Both the position numbers and the translations under genes were made by a program. The notes beneath the pieces were generated by a model. It searched no databases. It was not told where the DNA came from and worked only from the letters and a program-made list of their open reading frames with translations. From Symbiodinium microadriaticum (lineage: Eukaryota; Sar; Dinophyceae; Suessiales; Symbiodiniaceae), in assembly GCA_001939145.1 (NCBI GenBank), contig LSRX01000126.1:272699-336698 (forward strand): a stretch of DNA of 64,000 nucleotides, in the 5' to 3' direction. Position 1 is the first letter of the stretch, and each line of letters opens with the position of its first letter. Below are positions 55,754-64,000 of the stretch, in pieces.

Positions 55754-55974
55754 GTGACGTGCGTTTACGATAGTGCCGCACAGTGTTGCTCACATGTTTT
55801 GGCTTCCAGCAACGGCCTGATTTCAACGCTTATTCTGGGCGTTCAATCTGGGGTTGCTTTGGTGCGGGGGGGTGCCTTGGGATCCTATGATATTTGTGGC
55901 CTGTATGGCTTAGTGACTTATCTGACGAGCTTTCTTTCTGCCATCCAGGAAGTCTTTGCTTTCCGACTCAGCTG
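55754..55974 (+). CDS. Open segment, unknown
   Basis: A frame with plausible content (CVYDSAAQCCSHVLASS, LISTLILGVQSG, then YDICGLYGLVTYLTSF) runs to a TGA after EVFAFRLS. A TCCAG acceptor precedes the last eight codons, so these could be a terminal exon. Weak evidence. Confidence 0.2.
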
Positions 55975-56224
55975 AGGTTTTGTGGTCCCTTTTACTGGTT
56001 GGGTTCATGCGTGGTGTCTATCGTTTGACGAAGAGTGGAGTCGGAGGGAAGAACTTCCGCGGAAAGCCGCACTATTTTCCACTGGCAACTGCAACCAGGG
56101 GGATCCCCGTCTGAGCATGTCCCACCGGTAGGGCTGTCGTAGTTTCTGTAGTCGCCGTGCTGGATTGCAGTTTGCCTCTGTGGAGCAATAGCTTCTGGGC
56201 TCTGATGGCAAATATTGCCTCGGT

Positions 56225-56406
56225 TGAGCAAGCCCGTCCCCGAAACGCCCTCTGCAACAGTCAGGGGCGCCAACAATCGCGCGGGCTAGGGGGGCAACCC
56301 TTTGGCCCATACCCCTGGGGAAAGAAAGAGAGAGAGAGGGAGAGAGAGAGAGCGAGAGCGAGAGAGAGAGAGCCCCTCACACCCCCAGCAAGCAAGCAAG
56401 CAAGCA

Positions 56407-56439
<33 letters not shown>

Positions 56440-56500
56440 AAGAGAGAAAGAGAGAGAGAGAGAGAGACAAGCAAAGGCATCTTACAGGGCCGCTGGTGTT
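56225..56500. repeat. GA-repeat block with a conserved flank, copy 1
   Basis: A GC-rich flank (aggggcgcc...cgcgcgggct...gggcaacc...gccc...ccctgggg) followed by about 150 bases of GA repeats with an AAGCAAGC insert. A diverged copy with the same order lies at 56795-56965. Confidence 0.8.
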
Positions 56501-56794
56501 CAGATGGGGAAAATTCCCTAGCAAACAATCTGCCATGAGCAATCACTCCTTTGTGTCATCGAGCTGTGTTTCCTGTTCCGTTCATTCTTGGGTAACCGCA
56601 TGTCAGTGTGCTGGATCCTGTGCCTGCTCTAGTGCTGATTGCAAGGTTGGTTGCCTGCAAAGACAGAAGTCTAACTTGATCGATGCGGGGGGAGACCCCC
56701 TGCAGCAATGGTCAAACTTCCATCTCTTGTGCCTTGTTCGCTAGTTCGACAAGCATCGAGCATATTAGCCTTCGTTGCGCAGTCTCGTCACTCA

Positions 56795-56970
56795 AGCCCC
56801 TCCAAAACGGTCGGGGGCGCGACAGCGCGCGGGCACAGGAGGCAACTCTTGTGCCCGTAGCCCTGGCGAAAGAGAGAGAAAGAGAGAGAGAGAGAGAGAA
56901 ACAGACAGAGAGAGAGACAGAGAGTGACAAGGAGAGGGAGCAAGCAAGCAAGAGAGAGGGAGGACCAGGG
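56795..56970. repeat. GA-repeat block with a conserved flank, copy 2
   Basis: Flank cgggggcgcgacagcgcgcgggc...aggaggcaac...gcccgtagccctgg, then GA repeats with an AGCAAGCAAGC insert: a diverged duplicate of the block at 56225, in the same orientation. Confidence 0.75.
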
Positions 56971-57417
56971 GTCCTGTGATCACCTGCTGCATCCTTTCTT
57001 TGACAGAAAGAGAGAGACAAGGACAAGACAGAGAGACAAAGACGGAGAGATTGAGGCGTCCTCGGATCGGCATGATTTCACCAGCTAAATATTCGCTGGC
57101 GAAAGCGTGGTTTCAGAACTGCCGCAATATGTTGTGCTTTGCTTGCGTTGTAGTCGGTTCGGGCCATGAGTCTTTGCAACTGACTGGAGTTGAAATCTTA
57201 AACTTAAGACCGTTCAAAGGGTTAACGAGTCGAGGGGCAATCGTATTTGGCCAGTTCGGCTTGCTTTTAAATTTTACACTCGATGTAAGCGTATTGATGT
57301 TGCTGTCACCTTGGCAGGTCTTGGAATTCTTGATTCTAAAGATTGAAATCACCATTTTACATGTTGAAAGGAATGAATTCGCATAAGCCGTCAACGGCTG
57401 ACGGAGTGACAATTTTA

Positions 57418-57807
57418 TCAGCTTATGCAATACTTCGGATGTAGGATTTGGCAGGTTCTGGTTTTGTAGAAGCAGACATCCAATTTAAAGGTTGGGGTGT
57501 TGGGATTGACAGGCGAATTTCGACCGGACTGCAGGTTTGCAATGAAGACGATTTCACGAATTTCACGGGCGGTTGCTGTTGAGATACGTTGAGATGATTT
57601 ATCGCGTGCGCGGTTCCAAAGGCCACGTGTTTTGGCGATGCGTGACACCGTTTCGGAGTATGAACTCGCATCCAAAGCATTCCATATATTTTTGCTATGT
57701 TTATCTGCCAGCAAGTCGCTCGACCTGACGTGTATCTTAAGTTCTACCCCCAAGCGGCAAACGCGGGCCCCCAAGATGACTTTTGCACTCTGACCCAGGC
57801 TATCCAT
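57418..57807 (-). CDS. Hypothetical protein, 129 aa, minus strand
   Basis: An uninterrupted minus-strand frame starting at an ATG (57807) reads MDSLGQSAKVILGARV, RSSDLLADKHSKNIWNAL, SYSETVSRIAKTRGLWN, RISTATAREIREIVFIANL and more. Residue use looks like a real protein. No family is recognised, and as the only long minus-strand candidate outside repeats it could equally be part of an unclassified element. Confidence 0.35.
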   Translation of the reverse strand: MDSLGQSAKVILGARVCRLGVELKIHVRSSDLLADKHSKNIWNALDASSYSETVSRIAKTRGLWNRARDKSSQRISTATAREIREIVFIANLQSGRNSPVNPNTPTFKLDVCFYKTRTCQILHPKYCIS

Positions 57808-58246
57808 TTTTGGGCCAGCGCCGGGCCCAGTCGGAGGAGTCAGGGTTCACTCGGCTGATTTTCGGTTGCAAGACCTATGTAATACATGCAGGATGCCCAA
57901 CAAAAACGGCGATATATCCATGCTGAGCGTCGCATATCATGATTGCTGTCAGGACAGTTGTAGGCCACCTGCGTCCTAAATGCCAGGTTCAGGACGGCCC
58001 CCGTTTTATGTTGAACATTGTATCGCATGGTATGGCCTGCGATGCATCGACAAGTCGACAACGATTATATCGGGATCCCGGACCAGGGCAAACCTTTCAG
58101 CCCTTAAGATTTGGACATGGGCAGTTTTGTTGTAGGCTTCGGGGAATTAGGGTTGAATGCAGCGCCAATGTGGGTGTGTGGGTGTCGCGTGCGCGTTTGG
58201 GAAATCGAATGCCTGGGAATTTCGGTTTTTAATTTTCAACCGTCAG

Positions 58247-58312
58247 GTGGACGCGGGCACCCATGTCATGTGCGTCCTCAACGAGACTTGCAATTTCACT
58301 CTCGATTCCATG
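58247..58312 (+). CDS. Exon of an extracellular repeat protein
   Basis: After CGTCAG the frame reads VDAGTHVMCVLNETCNF, then TLDSM, to a GT donor (ATG|GTGGGG); 66 bases, phase 0. The V-x-x-G-x-x-x-x-C-x-x-N-x-T pattern matches exons at 46121 and 60618. Confidence 0.5.
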
Positions 58313-58438
58313 GTGGGGTGCGGGACCAAATTACTGGGTCTGGAACGCAGATAACTTTTGATTTCGGGTTTGTCGCACAAGCTACGCGTTCGGTTTTCCG
58401 GTCTTCCTCAAGGTCATAGCGGCATAGCCGGACGGGTA

Positions 58439-59122
58439 TCATTCAGATTTGTGTTTCGGGATACAGGCCCCCATAATGTTGCAGCGTTGCAGATCTGGGT
58501 GCAAACGTAGACCAACCTGGAGAGAACCCCAACCAACACGTGTACTATTTGTACTGCACCCAGAATGCTGTTCTCCCCCACATCCAGGTTTGTTGTTCGG
58601 GCTATAATAGGCCCCAATGGCACGATCCTTTCGTGTGGCCGTTTTCCGCCCCCGTGCCTCTTCTTTCGGTACCGCAAAGGTCTCTGACCGAAGGTTTCGA
58701 CTCGCAGACCTTCCTGCAGCTGGAGAAGAGTGGGTCTTGCCCGGGTCGCACAGACTGGGGACCGGGCTTGACGGGAAGGCTCCAACAAAACAACCGATGT
58801 TCGTTCCAAGCCTCAGCCACGAACCTCGAAGTTCGAGAAAGTTGAGGGTTGAGCCAAAAATGTTCGACCCGACCAAGCTTAGTTGGGCTTTTACTTGAAG
58901 TTTGGAATTCCCATGTTCGGGCAAGCCCGCAAGCTCGACAGAACAAAAGATCCGGCTGAGGTCGCTCAACACCCCCTCTCCACACCCCGCACTTGTGAGC
59001 ACCTGATGCTTGTCCATAACTGAACGCCCGCACCATGAATCCGCGCACACAATTCTGAGCCATGAAATCTTGAACCCTTCGCCACCGCATCGAAATCCTT
59101 TTCCTAAGGGGCCCAAACCCAA
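58439..59122. other. Region open in several frames on both strands
   Basis: A 227-codon minus-strand frame and two plus-strand frames of about 100 codons overlap here (plus: LTEGFDSQTFLQLEKSG). Openness in this many frames reflects GC-rich, stop-poor composition; I cannot pick a real gene. Confidence 0.3.
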
Positions 59123-59277
59123 CCTGGAGTCGGCCCCATAGGGTCGCGGAACACTTTCAAACCTTCAAGTCCAACTCTTCGCCCCGTTCCTTTAAGTCGA
59201 AAGCCTTTCAAACATCCACTTGACCTTGAACCCCGAACCCTTTAAGCCCGCGAAGCGAGAGTCGCACCCTCCTGGGG

Positions 59278-59342
59278 CCCAACCATGCCCGGAAAAGGCT
59301 CCGGCATGCCGGCGCCGCTTTGGAGCAACCTTTCGAATCCGG
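59278..59342 (+). CDS. Exon-like segment, unknown
   Basis: The frame reads TMPGKGSGMPAPLWSNLS, then NPAWAFGF and a stop. GC-rich, protein-like, downstream of C-rich DNA. May be an exon of the surrounding repeat gene. Confidence 0.3.
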
Positions 59343-59568
59343 CTTGGGCCTTTGGCTTCTGAGTTTCGGGCTTTAGGAGTTGAGGCTTATAAAGTTGACG
59401 TTTCTTAAAAGGGCGTAGGATTTGGGGAGTAAGAAATTCAGAGTTTGAGGCTCAACAGGGTTCAGGGTGTGCTTCGTCGTTGAGGGGGTGTGGAAGCAGT
59501 GGGGGCGCAAGGGGCTCAGGGTTCAGGGGTGATGATTTTGCGGTTTGTCCCGCGGCAGGCGACGCCAC

Positions 59569-59600
59569 CCCTGGAGCCCCCAAACTCCCCAGCTCTGCAA
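59569..59600 (+). CDS. Short exon with near-consensus splice sites
   Basis: Between CGCGGCAG and the donor GTAAGT lie 32 bases. All three frames are open (for example ATPPLEPPNSPAL; or RRHPWSPQTPQLC). Splice signals support an exon; the frame is unclear. Confidence 0.35.
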
Positions 59601-59826
59601 GTAAGTTCGGGACGATACACATTTTTGAGTGAGATTTGATGTCTGGTATGCTTAAACTGCTAGACTGTGCCGGTTCAGTTTCGTTGGAAATGGAGGCACG
59701 TAGGCACTCCAAGACACGGCACCCACAGCTTTTGAAGCGTCGGATTTGGCAAGCATGAATCCCCTAACCGTTCATTCCAAGATCGTCGCCCGCATTGCAG
59801 TACTTGTCTTGTTAGTCACACTCCAG

Positions 59827-59899
59827 CGGTCGCGGCTACAACGGGAAGCTTTACCACTATCACGTGCAGTCTGGACCAGCAGCGAACTGCATCACCTAA
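59827..59899 (+). CDS. Exon-like segment with ambiguous frame
   Basis: After ACTCCAG two frames are of interest: VAATTGSFTTITCSLDQQ, ending at a donor AA|GTAAGC, which suits the extracellular repeat gene; and GYNGKLYHYHVQSGPAAN ending at TAA, which contains a YHYH word. The first fits the neighbouring exons better. Confidence 0.35.
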
Positions 59900-59982
59900 G
59901 TAAGCGGGTTTAGGGACCATAGGGGTGCTCCACACTAGACAGAGCCCAAGGGCCCCTGAAGTCGCAAGCCCAGGTTCCCCAG

Positions 59983-60680
59983 TCGCCTGTGGAGAACTCC
60001 ACCATGCTGGCCTTCGACCTTCGGACCCCCTTGGCGGAGACGGTGGGTGAGACGGAGATGGTCGGGAGCTAAGTATTCAGGGGTTTTTGTCTGTGGGGTT
60101 CTGTCGTGGTTCGAGACTTCTTGAAGGGCTCCATCGTGATTAATCAATTTTCGGGTAATTTTGAGGGCTCTGGGGGGTGCATTGATTTGAAAAGGTTCGG
60201 TTTGGAGTTTACATGGCTCTTAGCTTACGCGCTACTTACATGTGCTAACGGTCCCTTTAGATCTTTGTGGTGATTTGCCTGGAGAGTTTCTGGGCTCAGC
60301 GCCTCGAGAATTAGTGTACCGAGAGCCCCTGACGGGGATACTACCCTCCCAACAGCTCAGCCGCCGCTTCGCGCAACCCAAGATACCATGCTCCACGCTA
60401 GCGGGCCTAATGCTTCTGAGGTTCAGAGTGTTCGGGCGGGGTGTTTAAAATGGAAGCCCTGACTAAATACTAAGAAGGCCGCAAAATGCCGTAACCCTAT
60501 CGTAGTTTAGTGAGGCGACATTTCAGATCAAGGAGTTTATGTTTAAACACTAACGCCCAAGCTTGAAACGCAAAGCTGGAGACCGGGTCTAAACCGTTTT
60601 TCGATCATCCACCACAGGTGGTGGGCAACTACTCCTTATGCCTGTCGCTGAATGGCACGGCGGGTCCCTTCTCCATGACG
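59983..60680 (+). CDS. Two exons of an extracellular repeat protein (59983-60042, 60618-60680)
   Basis: Exon one, after CCCCAG, reads SPVENSTMLAFDLRTPLAET to the donor ACG|GTGGGT. Exon two, after CCACAG, reads VVGNYSLCLSLNGTAGPF, then SMT, to the donor ACG|GTAGGC. Both are phase 0, giving ...PLAET|VVGNYSLC. N-glycosylation sites (NST, NYS, NGT) agree with an extracellular product. The VVGNYSLC word matches VGTYQLC at 46121. Intron 60043-60617 contains a separate open frame (LTVPLDLCGDLPGEF...) of unknown meaning. Confidence 0.6.
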
Positions 60681-61302
60681 GTAGGCCAGCCTGGGGGTTT
60701 CGGATTTAAGTTCGCTGCGGCCAAGGATCGATGGGTTAAAATCCAAAAACGCTGCTCAGTTGCTCGGGCACTCCAACATACTACCAAGTTGCAAAAGCTT
60801 TCAATATTCTCTACGGCAGCTGAGGCAAGATGAGCAATGACAGGTCAAGGTTGGACATCGATCGAGCTGCAGAATGTGAATTCGGATCGTAATTAAGCAT
60901 CTAAAGTACCGGCCCCGGCGAGGAAACCCTGAATCCCAAACCCTCCCCCCCTCAAAAACACCAACGACAAAACGAACGCTGAATCTCACACCTAAAATAC
61001 GAACCCTGACAACTCAACGCAAGCGAAGCCCATACATGACTTTTTAGGAGGGAATGGGGGAGGGGGCTATACGTCCCGTGCAAGGGATTCGGACTTGGGG
61101 AGGGGTTTTGAAAAGGTGCTCAGGGTGTTGAGGTCTGATGCCCAAAGCCTTTACACCGCACAAGTCCGAATGTTAAAACTGGACCGTTCAACATAATCAG
61201 ACACACATCGGCCGTTCAAGCCGGCTTTAAGTGTGAATCACGAAGGTCCCAAAAGCTGCAAGGCGGAAGCCCTCGACCCTAAAGCAAAGCCTCGCTGAGC
61301 AG

Positions 61303-61349
61303 GCTCTCTCATTGTGGAGGATGTGCCGGGGAGCTCGGAATGGATACCG
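61303..61349 (+). CDS. Exon of the repeat protein
   Basis: After TGAGCAG the frame reads GSLIVEDVPGSSEWIP to a GT donor (CCG|GTCCTA). CCCTAAAGC lies upstream and gggttcagggg downstream. The GSLIVE word resembles the GTLxxxGP step of the module at 46653. Confidence 0.4.
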
Positions 61350-61801
61350 GTCCTACAACCCTGAGAGATCCTAAGCTTGGGGAGTTAATCCTAAGAGATC
61401 CGAAGCTTGGGGAGTTCAGGGGTTCAGTGGGCTCAAGGATTAAGGTTTAGTGGGCTCGACCCTGCCTGTAGTGACAAGTTCATATAGGCATTGCCATGAT
61501 CATGAAGGTTTTCTTTGCCATAGAAAACTCCCCACTGATGATGAGGATGATGATGATGGTGATGATGACATTGTCATTGCCATCACCAGCAACATCACGA
61601 TCAACATCGTTGTCGTCGTCTGCTCCAACTGCGTTGACACTCATGGCAGCTGGAATGTGAGTAGCCCCACTCAGGATCGGATGGAGACAGTCATGATGTG
61701 GTTATGCGAGAACTGACACGGCAAAAAACCTCAGCATGAGATGTGAGAGGGCCGTTGAACCGTAGGCGACTTCCTAAACCTTCAACCGCAGTAGCTCCCA
61801 G

Positions 61802-62416
61802 CAGAAGTTCAGGCCTTGCGCCGTTCCCGACGACATCCTCGATTCGCTGGAACCCTCCTGCCAGTCACATGGCAGGACATGCAGCACTTCGGGTTTAGGG
61901 TTTCAACGGGTTTTCCAAGTTAGGGTCGGAGGGCTCCTTGTTACGTTGAAACTGTGGTATGCCGAAAGGCACCCCATGGATGAGTCTTGGTGTTGTCCTT
62001 GGCGATCCCTGAACCCAAAACATTCCGCACCCCTCCACACCCCCGCCGGCACCTGACTAACTTGCTTTTCATCTAGTTTGAGGACGCCGCCCGCTGGCTG
62101 GTTTTCGGAGGGTTCTCCGGTGCTTGCATGCTTGCATGCCGTGTTGACAGACATCATCGAGGTTGTGGCATTTTTGAGTTTGAAGCAGCAAGCCTGCCCC
62201 TTTTCAAGGTTTTGGGGTGCCTAATGACATCGAAGATATCTAAACCCTAAACTTTTCTCATAAAGCCGAAGCCCGGAGCATCGCATTGCTATAGCACGAA
62301 GTGCAAAGATTGTTATTCTCTCGAAGCTTCCGATTGATTTTCAGAAAGAGGTGTGGATACTGATCGGTCTGAGGGGAAAGCAAACAGATCTTGACGAAAT
62401 GAAGAGGTCGGAATAA
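61802..62416 (+). CDS. Last exons of a membrane protein (61802-61892, 62077-62208, 62345-62416)
   Basis: Exon one, after CTCCCAG, reads QKFRPCAVPDDILDSLEP, then SCQSHGRTCSTS, to a GT donor. Exon two, after the strong acceptor TTTTCATCTAG, reads FEDAARWLVFGGFSGACML, then ACRVDRHH, a likely membrane helix with a basic stop-transfer end, and continues to TTCAAG|GTTTTG. Exon three, after ATTTTCAG, reads KEVWILIGLRGKQTDLDEM, then KRSE and TAA. Exons two and three join in phase 0. Exon one ends in phase 1 by my boundaries, so either its donor is different or a small exon is missing. It is probably the C-terminal anchor and short cytoplasmic tail of the extracellular repeat protein upstream. Confidence 0.6.
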
Positions 62417-62429
62417 TTTGTGACACTAC

Positions 62430-62715
62430 TTGTAACCCTTCACCCTAAAGACAAAACCCTAAAGCCTAAATAAATATCCCCAGACCCCAACATAAGTCTT
62501 CAGTAAGCCTTATAACCTCCTCCTAGGCCGTTCCGAAACTCCGGAGAAGCTGCGGCCCAGGTCCGAAGACACCGGGCTGCCGGCCCGGGGTCCGAGTCTC
62601 CGAATCCCGACAACATAGAGGGTTTTGGGTTGAGGGGTTGAGGGGTTTAGGGGTTTAGGGGTTTAGGGTTTAGGGGCTTAGGGGTTTAGGGGTTAGGGTT
62701 TAGGGGTTTAGGGTC
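62430..62715. repeat. Opposed telomere-like tracts around a GC-rich island
   Basis: CCTAAA-type words (62440-62475) precede and a TTTAGGG array (62625-62715) follows a GC-rich island at 62530-62605 (CTCCTAG|GC... to CCCGG|GTCCGA; one frame reads RSETPEKLRPRSEDTGLP). The island has exon-like composition and splice sites, but three frames are open. Confidence 0.5.
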
Positions 62716-62904
62716 ATACTCAGTGATATCAAGTGGCACCTCGCGGCAAAATTCGTTAGCAATGAGTGAAGATGGAACCATAAAGGAGGGGTCTATGGGG
62801 GAGGGGTCTATGGGGGGGGTACTGCTCCATGTAAACTAGGATGCTTTTCGGGAGCTCTTGCAGTTGCCAAACCCGGAAACTTCTAACCCGAAACCTCTGC
62901 TCAG

Positions 62905-63024
62905 GTCTTCAGCCTCCGACATGCAGAGGGATGCCTGCCGCGGTGCAATGACGTCTCGATTGCATTGCCCTGGCGCCCAGAAGCTGCACTTTCTTTGCTT
63001 CAATTCGCTTCCACAGCCTCGGCG
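62905..63024 (+). CDS. Exon of an unknown gene (120 bases)
   Basis: After CTGCTCAG the frame reads VFSLRHAEGCLPRCND, then VSIALPWRPEAALSLLQF and ASTASA, to the donor GCG|GTCAGT. Phase 0 at both ends. It lies beyond the stop at 62416, so it starts or belongs to a further gene on the + strand. Confidence 0.5.
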
Positions 63025-64000
63025 GTCAGTATAGCAAAATCTTTCCTTGCCCCTCCCCGAACCCCCGCAACTCTAAACCCTCAGTTCTTAAACCATGAAC
63101 CCCAAGCCATCCAACAATCCCCCTGCGTGCGACTCTGGTATACTAGTCCCTCTCCAAACCGGAGCACCGAGTTTCAGGGTGAGGCTTTCGGCGTGGGGGC
63201 TAGACTCCAGACAACCCGACACCTAACAACCTCAACCCTCAAGCGCGAAGCCTTCTGGAGTGGGAGTCTCTTGAAAATGAGAAGTTTCGTTCCGGGTGGT
63301 CTTTACGAACAGGGAAGGGACGCTAGACTGTGTGGGTCCGTAGCAACACTTTCTGGTCTCTTGATTTGCCCAAACTGTAACATCCGGGCTCCGTTAAGGT
63401 CGCTAAGGGTTCCTTTAAGGGAGTCGTCGGTCTGAAATCGGCTGATGTTGGGATGACGCTGTGCAGGCTGCCTGCCATACTCGCGTTCAATCCCAGAAGC
63501 CCAGCAATCCACTTCAGGGTTATCGGCTGTCGGTGGTTAGGGCTTGGGGTCCGAAGATCTCTTGAGGAAGCCCTGGAAGCGACATATTCTTTCAGATTCT
63601 ACCATGCTAAGCCTCTTCAGAGCGCGCTTCGGATTCAATGCTTTGGGGGACGGGGGGGGTGCCTCAGTTTGAGTCTGCGATGTTCATCCCGAGCCGTTCT
63701 GAACCCTATGAACGTGCTTCAGAATGTTACACCCTTGAACTCCCAGCATCTTCTAGGCCCTGCAGTGCCTTATAGTATGACCGAACCCTGGACCCTTTAA
63801 ACTCCGAACGCGACGCCCTGAAGTGCCCTAGCCACGCTGGAAGCTTCCGAGGCTGCCTTCCTTGCAGTGCATCTACGGGGAGCTGCGACCACCCCGCCGA
63901 GTGGCAGCACTTTGGTTGGGGATTTTGGAGTTTTTTAGGAGTGTCACGGCTGCCGGGTTGCAGGGGGTTGCGGTTTCGAGACTTGGGCGCTGTCTGAGAA
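63025..64000. other. Window end: intron-like DNA with weak exon candidates
   Basis: A possible exon after CCTTGCAG at 63863 (CIYGELRPPRRVAALWLG) and an open frame at 63453-63600 are the only coding-like pieces. The window ends inside this region. Confidence 0.35.

Noticed and set aside
58439..59122. 227-codon minus-strand open frame
   Set aside because: Several frames on both strands are open in the same place, pointing to stop-poor composition rather than a gene; no motif seen.
59827..59899. YHYH-domain call from the LYHYHV word
   Set aside because: Only one short word matches, a competing frame fits the neighbouring exons, and no other part of the domain was found.
1..64000. tRNA, rRNA or CRISPR loci
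   Set aside because: I saw no cloverleaf with conserved TTC loop, no rRNA core, and no regularly spaced direct repeats other than microsatellites and heptamer arrays. Without a covariance search a tRNA could be missed.

Overview
The window reads as nuclear DNA of a photosynthetic alveolate, most likely a dinoflagellate. The evidence is: a plastid-type geranylgeranyl reductase with a bipartite-looking leader; genes cut into short exons of about 30-170 bases; introns that mostly start with GC rather than GT and end AG|G; every securely identified gene on the + strand; very low coding density; many microsatellites; and hundreds of telomere-like heptamers (CCCTAAA/TTTAGGG and decayed forms) scattered through introns and spacers. 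Species cannot be fixed from the sequence. Most coding DNA is in exons too short to stand out as open frames, so I rebuilt genes by hand from family conservation plus splice phase.

Layout. 1-1.0 kb: repeats only. 1.06-2.96 kb: chlP (two exons). 3.0-4.9 kb: a possible start exon and two exons of a protein built from a GRIFGIP / VLVIDP type repeat. 5.7-17.2 kb: scattered exon-like islands of unknown genes. 18.8-22.1 kb: more exons of the same repeat type. 22.48-24.11 kb: a two-exon gene of unknown function (about 488 aa). 27.18-31.88 kb: a nine-exon gene for a tandem GST/thioredoxin-like protein. 32.2-32.85 kb: two small coding-like terminal segments. 33.85-39.31 kb: an eight-exon typical 2-Cys peroxiredoxin, perhaps with a separate signal-peptide exon. 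40.6-44.1 kb: exons of an unidentified gene ending at 43,848, then a possible GLTP-like exon. 46.1-48.6 kb and 58.2-62.4 kb: exons of one or more extracellular repeat proteins, ending in a transmembrane exon and a stop at 62,416. 50.57 kb and 53.11 kb: two intronless small genes, a cysteine-rich secreted peptide and a single-pass membrane protein. 62.9 kb onward: exons of a further gene.

Mobile and repeat content: a 780-base inverted-repeat element (54.6-55.4 kb), a 671-base foldback element (13.2-13.9 kb), three copies of one small inverted-repeat family, another small element at 32.35 kb, and two higher-order arrays made of telomere-like heptamers (28-base unit at 36.2 kb, 56-base unit at 41.5 kb).

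The most interesting pattern is the polarity of the heptamers: introns tend to begin with TTTAGGG-like and end with CCCTAAA-like DNA, so exons sit between converging arms and each intron could fold on itself. The genes do not form one pathway; chlP (pigment and tocopherol side chains), the peroxiredoxin and the GST-like protein are typical plastid and redox housekeeping genes.
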